Of a stretch of DNA of 5,767 bases, positions 1 to 5,767 are shown piece after piece; within the stretch, counting starts at the first letter, position 1, and each line of letters starts with the position of its first letter. The DNA comes from Planctomycetaceae bacterium UBA2972. Lineage in GTDB: Bacteria; Planctomycetota; Planctomycetia; Pirellulales; Pirellulaceae. The position numbers were made by a program, and so were the translations under genes. The stretch is taken from assembly GCA_002348315.1 (NCBI GenBank), contig DEAW01000232.1, positions 1 through 5,767 on the forward strand. Reading direction: 5' to 3'. The notes below the pieces were generated by a model. It did not search any database, was not told where the DNA came from, and was given only the letters and a program-made list of their open reading frames with translations.

Positions 1-84
1 TGGCATACTACTAGCGTGAATTTTCTCAAGTCAGTCCTGCCACGATTCGCTGTATTCATTATTGCCCAACCAAGACGATACTCT

Positions 85-1764
85 ATGACAGATTCACTTA
101 ACAAATATAGCTCGCGCATTACTCAACCTCGAAGCCAGGGAGCTTCGCAGGCGATGCTCTACGCAACCGGCATGTCCGAAGACGACATGAATAAAGCTCA
201 AGTGGGTATTGCCAGCGTCTGGTATGAAGGTAACCCGTGCAACATGCACCTGTTAGACCTTTCTGAAGAAGTCAAAAAAGGTGTCACCGATGCCGGTTTG
301 TATGGCATGCGATTCAACACCGTAGGCGTATCAGACGGTATTAGTATGGGTACTGACGGTATGAGCTTCTCGCTCCAGTCACGTGACCTTATCGCCGACT
401 CCATCGAAACGATTATGGGAGCCCAATGGTACGACGCTTTGGTAACCATTCCAGGTTGCGATAAAAATATGCCGGGCTGTGTGATGGCCATGGGACGTCT
501 AAATCGTCCTGCCCTGATGGTGTATGGAGGCACTATCAAACCCGGATGCCACAATGATCAGAAACTAGACATCGTCTCAGCATTCCAGAGCTACGGTGAG
601 TATATCGCTGATAAGATTGACGACGAAACGCGACAGGCGATCGTTCGTAATTCCTGCCCGGGTGCCGGAGCATGTGGTGGGATGTATACCGCCAATACGA
701 TGGCAACTGCGATCGAGGCTATGGGGATGTCCCTCCCTTACTCGGCATCGATCCCTGCTGTAGATCCGGACAAAATCACCGAATGCCACGAAGCCGGTGC
801 CGCAATCCATAACCTCATGAAGATGGACCTCAAACCTCGGGATATCATGACCCGTGAAGCATTTGAAAATGCGATGGTGATGGTAATGGCACTCGGAGGC
901 TCCACCAATGCCGTCCTGCACCTACTCGCCATTGCTCGCAGCGTGGATATCGAATTGAGCATTGATGACTTCCAGTCAGTTAGTGACCGAGTGCCTTATA
1001 TTGGTGACTTGAAACCCTCTGGTAAATTTGTCCAGGAAGATCTCCACAGTGTTGGTGGAACCCCCGGCGTGATGAAATATATGCTGGACAAGGGATATCT
1101 CAACGGAGACTGCCTGACAGTGACAGGTAAATCACTCGGAGATAACCTCGCAGTCTTACCGGGACTTGCCGAAGGTCAGACGATTGTACAAACGGTCGAA
1201 GAACCAATTAAATCTTCAGGTCACCTGCGCATCTTACGTGGCAATGTGGCACCCGAAGGTGCTGTCGCAAAAATCACTGGTAAAGAAGGACTCATCTTTA
1301 CCGGTACTGCAAATTGCTTTGATAGTGAGGAGGATATGCTCCAAGCACTTGAAGAAGGAAAAATTGTGGCCGGAAATGTCGTTATTATTCGCTATGAAGG
1401 TCCCACTGGTGGACCGGGAATGCCGGAAATGCTTACTCCAACCTCAGCCATCATGGGAGCGGGATTGGGCGACAAGGTCGCCATGATGACCGATGGTCGA
1501 TTCTCTGGAGGTTCGCACGGTTTTATCGTTGGCCATGTCACTCCGGAGGCTCAAGTCGGTGGCCCGATTGCCTTGGTAGAAAACGGGGACGCAATTACCA
1601 TCGATGCCGAAAACAATGTCATCGACGTGGACTTAACCGATGAAGAACTCGCAGGCCGCGCTGCAAAATGGGAAGCCCCAGCCTATAAAGTCAATCGCGG
1701 TACGCTTTACAAGTATATTAAATGTGTAAAGAGCGCCTCCGAAGGATGTGTGACAGATGAATAG
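85..1764 (+). CDS. ilvD: Dihydroxy-acid dehydratase
   Basis: This enzyme (EC 4.2.1.9) dehydrates 2,3-dihydroxy-isovalerate and 2,3-dihydroxy-3-methylvalerate to the 2-oxo acids that precede valine, leucine and isoleucine; it is cytosolic. The 559-residue product is full length for the shorter bacterial/plant-type IlvD and shorter than the roughly 616-residue E. coli form. Visible family signatures are CDKNMPGC (125-132), CPGAGACGG (191-199), GGSTNAVLH (271-279) and TDGRFSGGSHG (469-479). By family analogy C52, C125 and C197 hold the Fe-S cluster, D91, D126 and K127 (carbamylated in relatives) bind Mg2+, and a serine of the RFSGGSHG loop is the catalytic base. The ATG at 85 is chosen because family similarity begins at once with SLNKYSSRITQP. 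The frame is open upstream to the window edge, including a GTG at 16, but those 23 residues do not look like IlvD. No clear Shine-Dalgarno precedes 85. A terminator follows 29 bases after the stop. Nothing is broken or missing. Confidence 0.97.
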   Translation: MTDSLNKYSSRITQPRSQGASQAMLYATGMSEDDMNKAQVGIASVWYEGNPCNMHLLDLSEEVKKGVTDAGLYGMRFNTVGVSDGISMGTDGMSFSLQSRDLIADSIETIMGAQWYDALVTIPGCDKNMPGCVMAMGRLNRPALMVYGGTIKPGCHNDQKLDIVSAFQSYGEYIADKIDDETRQAIVRNSCPGAGACGGMYTANTMATAIEAMGMSLPYSASIPAVDPDKITECHEAGAAIHNLMKMDLKPRDIMTREAFENAMVMVMALGGSTNAVLHLLAIARSVDIELSIDDFQSVSDRVPYIGDLKPSGKFVQEDLHSVGGTPGVMKYMLDKGYLNGDCLTVTGKSLGDNLAVLPGLAEGQTIVQTVEEPIKSSGHLRILRGNVAPEGAVAKITGKEGLIFTGTANCFDSEEDMLQALEEGKIVAGNVVIIRYEGPTGGPGMPEMLTPTSAIMGAGLGDKVAMMTDGRFSGGSHGFIVGHVTPEAQVGGPIALVENGDAITIDAENNVIDVDLTDEELAGRAAKWEAPAYKVNRGTLYKYIKCVKSASEGCVTDE

Positions 1765-1793
1765 TCGACTCACCTACACCCTCAAGATCCACG

Positions 1794-1828
1794 ACAGATC
1801 TGGCCGCGTTTGCCAGGTCTGTTTTTTT
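1794..1828 (+). terminator. Intrinsic terminator after ilvD
   Basis: An 11-bp stem (1794-1804 with 1812-1822, one T-G wobble, otherwise perfect) encloses a 7-base loop and runs into a T tract (1822-1828). It begins 29 bases after the ilvD stop and ends 23 bases before the ATG of the next gene. It should therefore separate ilvD from the downstream three-gene unit. The T tract lies on the + strand side only, so it acts on rightward transcription. Confidence 0.88.
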
Positions 1829-1839
1829 ACCCCTGCCCC

Positions 1840-1844
1840 AAGGA
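1840..1844 (+). promoter_or_regulatory. Shine-Dalgarno site of the DinB-like gene
   Basis: AAGGA lies 7 bases before the ATG at 1852. It is the clearest ribosome binding site in the window. It supports 1852 as the start rather than the in-frame TTG at 1810, which falls inside the loop of the upstream terminator hairpin. Confidence 0.7.
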
Positions 1845-1851
1845 ACACCTC

Positions 1852-2340
1852 ATGCTGGATGCCTTTCGACAGGCCTATGCCTTTAATCGAACACGCACTC
1901 TCAAGCTACTCGATCAAATTGCTGAATTGCCTCATCCCAACCAGGCATTAGGTTGGCGTCCCGGTCCCCAACGAGCTCACATCGCCTGGCAACTATGCCA
2001 CATTGGAATTACAGAGGAATTATTTGGGACGGATCGCCTGGCCAAACGCCATGAAGACGCAAAACACAAAGAGATCTGGACCCGATTTCAAGGAGGCTCA
2101 ACACCAGACGATGACATCCCGTCGCTGGAAATGATTCATTCAGTTCTGGATGATGGCCGCGACATCATGCTCGACACCCTGGGGAGATTTACTGAGCAAC
2201 AACTGGATACTTTTACCTGGGTACATCCACGAATCGGAACAGTACTTGCTCTGCGTACTACGCTAAGTATTATCAACTGGCATGAAAGTCATCATCAAGG
2301 CCAGGCCCATATCACTCTCAATCTTTACAAGCATCAATAA
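1852..2340 (+). CDS. DinB/YfiT-like putative metalloenzyme
   Basis: The product is a 162-residue soluble protein of the DinB_2/YfiT-like four-helix-bundle superfamily, with no signal peptide or membrane segment. Its members include damage-inducible proteins of unknown function and thiol-dependent transferases (bacillithiol, mycothiol or glutathione), so the substrate cannot be deduced. The superfamily signature is a three-histidine metal site. Here H50, in the helix HIAWQLCHIGITEE, is the likely first ligand. H144 and H148, in NWHESHHQGQ near the C-terminus, form the HxxxH pair followed by the usual GQ. The length is typical and all three ligands are present, so it is probably an active metal binder. 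The ATG at 1852 is chosen from the AAGGA 7 bases upstream. The gene sits 20 bases before the AAA+ ATPase gene with no terminator between, which suggests co-transcription. I am sure of the fold family, not of the function. Confidence 0.85.
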   Translation: MLDAFRQAYAFNRTRTLKLLDQIAELPHPNQALGWRPGPQRAHIAWQLCHIGITEELFGTDRLAKRHEDAKHKEIWTRFQGGSTPDDDIPSLEMIHSVLDDGRDIMLDTLGRFTEQQLDTFTWVHPRIGTVLALRTTLSIINWHESHHQGQAHITLNLYKHQ

Positions 2341-2360
2341 TCCCAACCTGAGTCATACTC

Positions 2361-3773
2361 ATGCGACCCTCCAATCTTAAAGAATTGAAACAGACCGGCT
2401 GGCAAAGCCGTAGCGTGAAAGAAGAAATACAATCCAATTTCACCAGACTCTTACAGTCCGGTGAGGCCCTGTTCCCCGGCGTGGTTGGTTATGAAAACAC
2501 GGTGATCCCTGAAATCTCATTAGCCGTACTGGCTGGCCATGACATGCTGTTTCTGGGCGAAAAAGGTCAGGCCAAAAGTCGACTCATGCGAAGGCTGGCC
2601 GATTTCCTAGATGAAGCCATTCCTTACCTGGATCTTCCTGAAATACCGATCCACGAAGATCCCTATCATCCAATTACAAGTCAGGCCAAAAAATTTCTCG
2701 CCGCCCATGACGATTCGGATGTTCCTATCGCATGGTGGCATCGCGATGATCGTTACACGGAGAGGTTGGCACCCGGAACAAAATTTGCCGATGTGATTGG
2801 AGAAATCGACCCTGCAAAACTTCTGGCAGGTACGAGCATGTCCGCCGAAGAGGCTTTGCACTTCGGGCTGATCCCCCGCATGCATCGGGGAATCTTCGCT
2901 ATGAATGAACTACCCGAACTGGACGAACTTGTTCAGGTCGGTCTGTTCAACATTCTGGAAGAACGTGATGTCCAGGTCAGAGGGTATCCTATTCGATTCG
3001 ACCTCGATGTACTGATTTTGTTTTCCGCCAATCCCTCCACTTATAACCGCAGTGGCAAAGTCATTCCCCAACTGAAGGACCGAATCGGTTCCCTTATCCA
3101 AACGCATTACCCTGTCGATCGGGAGTTGGGAATCGAAATCACCCAACAGGAATCAAACTTAAACGAACCGAACGATGAATACCCTGTCGTGATTCCGCGA
3201 TTCATGCTCGAAGTCCTGGAGCAAATCACGATCGAAGCCCGTCGCAGCAAGTATGTTGATCAGCAATCCGGTGTTAGCGTACGATTCTCGCTGGCAAATT
3301 ATAAAACAATGATCTCCAGTGCACGTCGTCGCGCGATCCTTCTTAATGAATCACCAGCGGTCCCTCGCATCAGCGATCTCGCGCATTTAGTGAGTAGTGC
3401 ATTGGGAAAACTGGAACTTGATCTGATGGGTAGTCACCAAATGAAGGAGACTCAGGTTCTGGACCATATCATCAGTACCGCAATCAAAACGGTCTTCGAA
3501 GAATATGTTGAAGAACACGGACTGGCCGAGATTGCTGAAATCTTTGGAAAAGGCGTGAGGATTGAAGTCGGCGACCTGCTTCCATCAGGCGAGTATGCAA
3601 AACGACTCTCTAACGTTCCCGAAGTTTGGAACAAAGCGTTCGAAGTCAATGCCGCAGACGACGAGGCAGTGAGAGCATCCTGCGTCGAGTTCATTCTTGC
3701 CGGTCTACATGCGATGGACAAAATTTCCAGGCATCAGCAATATGGCACTATCGACTACCAAATCCCCGAGTAA
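2361..3773 (+). CDS. MoxR/Mg-chelatase subunit I-like AAA+ ATPase
   Basis: The product is a 470-residue cytosolic AAA+ ATPase of the helix-2-insert clade (ChlI/BchI and MoxR). The fold reads in order: LFPGVVGYE (37-45) before the core; Walker A GEKGQAKS (66-73); a ChlI-like stretch with VIGEIDPAKLL (145-155); the Walker B region GIFAMNELPEL (177-187); sensor 1 SANP (222-225, N224); a candidate arginine finger R241 in LKDRIGS; and sensor 2 around R308 in SVRFS. A helical C-terminal region follows. The Walker B Asp is replaced by Asn (N182), while the catalytic Glu (E183) is kept. Family knowledge says such ATPases form hexameric rings and work with a VWA partner, which is encoded 7 bases downstream. 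True magnesium chelatase is unlikely: no tetrapyrrole genes are nearby and the segment with IAWWHRDDRY (123-132) is unlike ChlI. It more likely remodels an unknown client. The ATG at 2361 has no good Shine-Dalgarno but lies just before the family-like N-terminus (LKELKQTGW). Confidence 0.9.
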   Translation: MRPSNLKELKQTGWQSRSVKEEIQSNFTRLLQSGEALFPGVVGYENTVIPEISLAVLAGHDMLFLGEKGQAKSRLMRRLADFLDEAIPYLDLPEIPIHEDPYHPITSQAKKFLAAHDDSDVPIAWWHRDDRYTERLAPGTKFADVIGEIDPAKLLAGTSMSAEEALHFGLIPRMHRGIFAMNELPELDELVQVGLFNILEERDVQVRGYPIRFDLDVLILFSANPSTYNRSGKVIPQLKDRIGSLIQTHYPVDRELGIEITQQESNLNEPNDEYPVVIPRFMLEVLEQITIEARRSKYVDQQSGVSVRFSLANYKTMISSARRRAILLNESPAVPRISDLAHLVSSALGKLELDLMGSHQMKETQVLDHIISTAIKTVFEEYVEEHGLAEIAEIFGKGVRIEVGDLLPSGEYAKRLSNVPEVWNKAFEVNAADDEAVRASCVEFILAGLHAMDKISRHQQYGTIDYQIPE

Positions 3774-3780
3774 CTAAACC

Positions 3781-5517
3781 ATGAAATCGGGCAGAAAAAA
3801 ACAGGACGGGACACCTGGCGGGGTCATCCATACCTATCAGCGGTATGACCCGGTACGTTTCCCCAGTCCTACCGCCCCACCACCAGACGTGGTTTCTTCC
3901 GCATTCGATCATATGCTGCAATGGGGTAATGCACGCAGCCTAACCGCAGAACAACTGGCACGAGCAATCCGTCTGGATCCTGAACAAATCAAAGGCCTCC
4001 AGGGGTTTGGTCCCAGTCTGGAATCTTTGATTGCGATGCTCGAAGCTCAGAAACAAAAGCTCCTTGAGACCTACGAAGCCGATTCCGTGCTGGAACAGGC
4101 CTGGCAACAATACGATTTATTTCTGGAAAACACGAACCCGCCCGATGATTACAAAGAACGGTTTTTCCTCCTCGCACATGGGCGCCAGATTTATGATCTC
4201 GAACGACTGTGGTACGATCTTCCCGACGAACGAAGTGAATTTGCCCGAACCCTCGTCCAAATGATGGAAGCCCTGAGCCAGCAATACCAGATAGAGGATA
4301 TGTACGGGCGATATGATTTCACCGGACGAAAACCGATGTCCATCGAAGAGGCGTTGGAAATCAAGGAGCAGCTTGAAAAGATCGACGAGTTACTTGAGCA
4401 ACTCAAGCAGGCTCTCGAAAACGCTGAAATCTATCTGATCGATATGGACACACTCGCCGAGTTTGTTGAAGAACCTGATCTGGAGGACCTTTCCAATCTA
4501 CAGCAACAAGTCAAAGACTACCTCAGCGAGTTAGCTGAGCAACAGGGGATTACCAGCGATCCGTCGGGCGCCATGCGTTTAAGTCCGCAGGCTTATAAAA
4601 TTTTCCAGGGGCGGCTGCTGGAAAAAATATTTGAGCATCTGGAGGCTTCGAAAACAGGCCGTCACAATAGCCCTCTTGCCGGTGAGGGAAGTGTGGAATT
4701 GCAGGAAGTCAAACAATATGAGTTTGGCGACAGCATGGCGCACATGGATTTCCCTCAATCGCTGATCAATGCCGTCATCCGTCATCACAGTGAACCAGGG
4801 AATTCTTCTGCCTTACGGGTCAACGCGGATGATATCGTCGTTCATAAAACAAAGAATTCACCGAAGTGCGCTACCTCCGTCATTATGGATATGAGCGGGA
4901 GCATGCGTTATGAAGGGCAGTACATCAATGTGAAGAAGATGGCATTGGCGTTACAGGGGCTTATTACGAGTGAGTTCCCGGGTGACCATTTGAATTTCAT
5001 TGAAATGTATACGCATGCCAAGCCCTGCCCCCCCAACGAGATTATCAACCTGCTGCCCAAGCCGGTGACGATCAACGACCCGATCGTGCGATACAAAATT
5101 GACATGTCGAATACGGAATTAAGTGAATATCAGCTTCCTCCGCATTTCACCAACATTCAACATGCGCTTCAATTGGCCCGACTCAATCTGGCCAACGTGG
5201 ATACACCTAATCGACAAATCATTCTGATCACGGACGGACTACCCACCGCTCATTATTCCGAAGAATGGTTATACCTGCTTTACCCACCTGACCCACTCAC
5301 CGAGGATGCCACACTGCGGGAGGCACTATTGTGTAAACAGGCCGGGATCACGATCAATTTCTTTTTAATCCCGAGTTGGTCCCAAACAGAAGAAGACATT
5401 CAGTTTGCCTATCGAGTGGCAGAATCGACCAGCGGGCGGGTTTTCTTTACGGCGGGAAGCGACCTGGATCGTTATGTAGTCTGGGACTATGTTTCTCGTA
5501 AGCGCGAGATCATTTAA
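3781..5517 (+). CDS. VWA-domain partner protein with MIDAS site
   Basis: The product is a 578-residue cytosolic protein; no signal peptide or membrane segment is seen. Residues 1-36 are basic, then proline-rich. Residues 38-290 are mostly helical, with a Glu/Gln/Leu-rich, probably coiled-coil part at 187-252. YDFTGRKPM (178-186) resembles a conserved block I recall from COG4867-type proteins. The VWA domain spans about 364-562. Its metal-ion-dependent adhesion site is complete: DMSGS (370-374), the Thr in HFTN (T457) and the Asp in LITDG (D485). Such a domain usually binds Mg2+ and a ligand side chain, here perhaps the AAA+ ring or the client. About 80 residues separate the first two MIDAS elements, longer than I recall in actinobacterial relatives. 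The tail is basic and aromatic (WDYVSRKREII). The start lies 7 bases after the ATPase stop, so tight co-expression is expected. Role by analogy with ChlD and ViaA: adaptor subunit of the ATPase. The exact function is unknown. Confidence 0.9.
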   Translation: MKSGRKKQDGTPGGVIHTYQRYDPVRFPSPTAPPPDVVSSAFDHMLQWGNARSLTAEQLARAIRLDPEQIKGLQGFGPSLESLIAMLEAQKQKLLETYEADSVLEQAWQQYDLFLENTNPPDDYKERFFLLAHGRQIYDLERLWYDLPDERSEFARTLVQMMEALSQQYQIEDMYGRYDFTGRKPMSIEEALEIKEQLEKIDELLEQLKQALENAEIYLIDMDTLAEFVEEPDLEDLSNLQQQVKDYLSELAEQQGITSDPSGAMRLSPQAYKIFQGRLLEKIFEHLEASKTGRHNSPLAGEGSVELQEVKQYEFGDSMAHMDFPQSLINAVIRHHSEPGNSSALRVNADDIVVHKTKNSPKCATSVIMDMSGSMRYEGQYINVKKMALALQGLITSEFPGDHLNFIEMYTHAKPCPPNEIINLLPKPVTINDPIVRYKIDMSNTELSEYQLPPHFTNIQHALQLARLNLANVDTPNRQIILITDGLPTAHYSEEWLYLLYPPDPLTEDATLREALLCKQAGITINFFLIPSWSQTEEDIQFAYRVAESTSGRVFFTAGSDLDRYVVWDYVSRKREII

Positions 5518-5537
5518 CGGATCAATCCTGTCGTTTG

Positions 5538-5567
5538 CAACCATCCTTTTTAGATGGTTGTTTTTTT
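5538..5567 (+). terminator. Intrinsic terminator after the VWA gene
   Basis: A perfect 8-bp stem (CAACCATC at 5538-5545 with GATGGTTG at 5553-5560) encloses a 7-base loop and is followed by seven T (5561-5567). It starts 20 bases after the VWA stop and closes the three-gene unit. Confidence 0.88.
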
Positions 5568-5594
5568 GATCATGAACCGCCTCACTGATAGACT
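5566..5594 (+). promoter_or_regulatory. Candidate sigma-70-type promoter for the LEPR-XLL gene
   Basis: TTGATC (5566-5571) and TAGACT (5589-5594) each match 4 of 6 consensus bases and are 17 bases apart. Transcription would start near 5601, about 40 bases before the ATG at 5642. The -35 box overlaps the last bases of the upstream terminator's T tract. Matches of this quality occur by chance, so this is only a candidate. It is supported by its place between a terminator and a gene start. Confidence 0.28.
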
Positions 5595-5641
5595 GAAGAA
5601 CATCTATTGGTATGTTTTTCACGTTGTATGGATGTCGGTCT

Positions 5642-5767
5642 ATGACGCGCAGCCCCCGCCTAGTTAATACCTCTCGTCGACGCAAACTGTTTCTGGAGCA
5701 GCTCGAAGATCGTCGTCTTTTATGCTGCACCAACCAACCCCCTGTCAACAGTATCCCCGCCGAAGTC
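5642..5767 (+). CDS. LEPR-XLL-type planctomycete protein, N-terminal part (cut by window end)
   Basis: Only the first 42 codons are in the window and the frame is still open at the edge. The peptide has an Arg/Lys-rich start (TSRRRK, residues 10-15) followed by LEQLEDRRLL (18-27). This basic stretch plus LExLEDRxLL is characteristic of the N-termini of large secreted or surface proteins in planctomycetes, often with cadherin, dockerin or other repeat domains, and is thought to be a sorting or export signal. After the motif comes CCTNQPPVNSIPAEV, where an Ala-rich stretch is more usual; the two adjacent cysteines are odd. The body of the protein, and so its function, lies outside the window. 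The start is uncertain: an in-frame ATG at 5612 would add ten residues, and neither start has a good Shine-Dalgarno. I prefer 5642 because motif-bearing proteins usually begin shortly before the basic run. Confidence 0.8.
   Translation, partial: MTRSPRLVNTSRRRKLFLEQLEDRRLLCCTNQPPVNSIPAEV

Noticed and set aside
16..84. In-frame extension of ilvD from a GTG at 16, or from a start left of the window (the frame has no stop before 85)
   Set aside because: The 23 extra residues are unlike IlvD N-termini, while the family-typical sequence begins right after the ATG at 85. The open frame is best explained by chance over a short span.
577..921. Minus-strand open frame inside ilvD
   Set aside because: It lies antisense to the most conserved part of ilvD and its His/Arg/Cys-rich translation has no recognisable domain. 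It is a shadow of the real gene.
1166..1486. Plus-strand open frame of 106 codons within ilvD in another frame
   Set aside because: It is entirely inside the conserved ilvD coding sequence, has no ribosome binding site, and its basic composition is typical of out-of-frame translation.
1810..1851. Upstream TTG start for the DinB-like protein, adding 14 residues
   Set aside because: The TTG lies in the loop of the ilvD terminator hairpin. The ATG at 1852 has a well-placed AAGGA and begins a normal DinB helix.
2361..3773. Annotation as a true magnesium chelatase subunit (ChlI/BchI)
   Set aside because: There are no tetrapyrrole genes nearby, the Walker B is altered, and the segment between Walker A and B and the partner protein differ from chlorophyll or cobalamin chelatases. 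The resemblance is at the level of the AAA+ clade.
5365..5748. Minus-strand open frame of 127 codons across the VWA 3' end and the intergenic region
   Set aside because: It overlaps the conserved VWA C-terminus, the terminator and the LEPR-XLL start. Its protein is low-complexity Arg/Ser-rich at the N-terminus and resembles no family I know.

Overview
The window (about 50% G+C by eye) looks like chromosomal DNA of a planctomycete. The best evidence is at the right edge. A partial gene there encodes a basic N-terminus followed by LEQLEDRRLL, the short N-terminal motif of large planctomycete surface or exported proteins (the LEPR-XLL type). Weak or absent Shine-Dalgarno sequences at most starts also fit that phylum. 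The species cannot be named from the sequence.

Layout, all on the + strand: (1) ilvD, dihydroxy-acid dehydratase of branched-chain amino acid synthesis, is complete from an ATG at 85 and ends in a strong intrinsic terminator (1794-1828). (2) A small DinB/YfiT-type putative metalloenzyme (1852-2340) follows. Twenty bases on comes a MoxR/magnesium-chelatase-I-like AAA+ ATPase (2361-3773). Seven bases after that comes a large von Willebrand factor A (VWA) protein with an intact MIDAS site (3781-5517). These three genes look like one transcription unit, closed by a second intrinsic terminator (5538-5567). (3) A weak candidate promoter starts right at that terminator's T-tract and precedes the truncated LEPR-XLL gene (5642 to the window end).

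The AAA+ ATPase and VWA protein are the most interesting part. They resemble the ChlI/ChlD halves of magnesium chelatase and the RavA/ViaA-type MoxR-VWA chaperone pairs. The VWA protein, however, has the family-specific helical N-terminal half of a poorly characterised group (my recollection is COG4867, with Rv0958-Rv0959 of Mycobacterium tuberculosis as a comparable pair). No chlorophyll or cobalamin gene is nearby, so real chelatase activity is unlikely. The expected mode of action is ATP-driven remodelling or metal-dependent maturation of an unknown client, with the VWA subunit as adaptor. The ATPase has Asn where the Walker B Asp normally sits. The DinB-like gene may be a functional partner or a passenger. 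No RNA genes, mobile elements, CRISPR arrays or long repeats were seen. Non-coding stretches are all under 130 bases.
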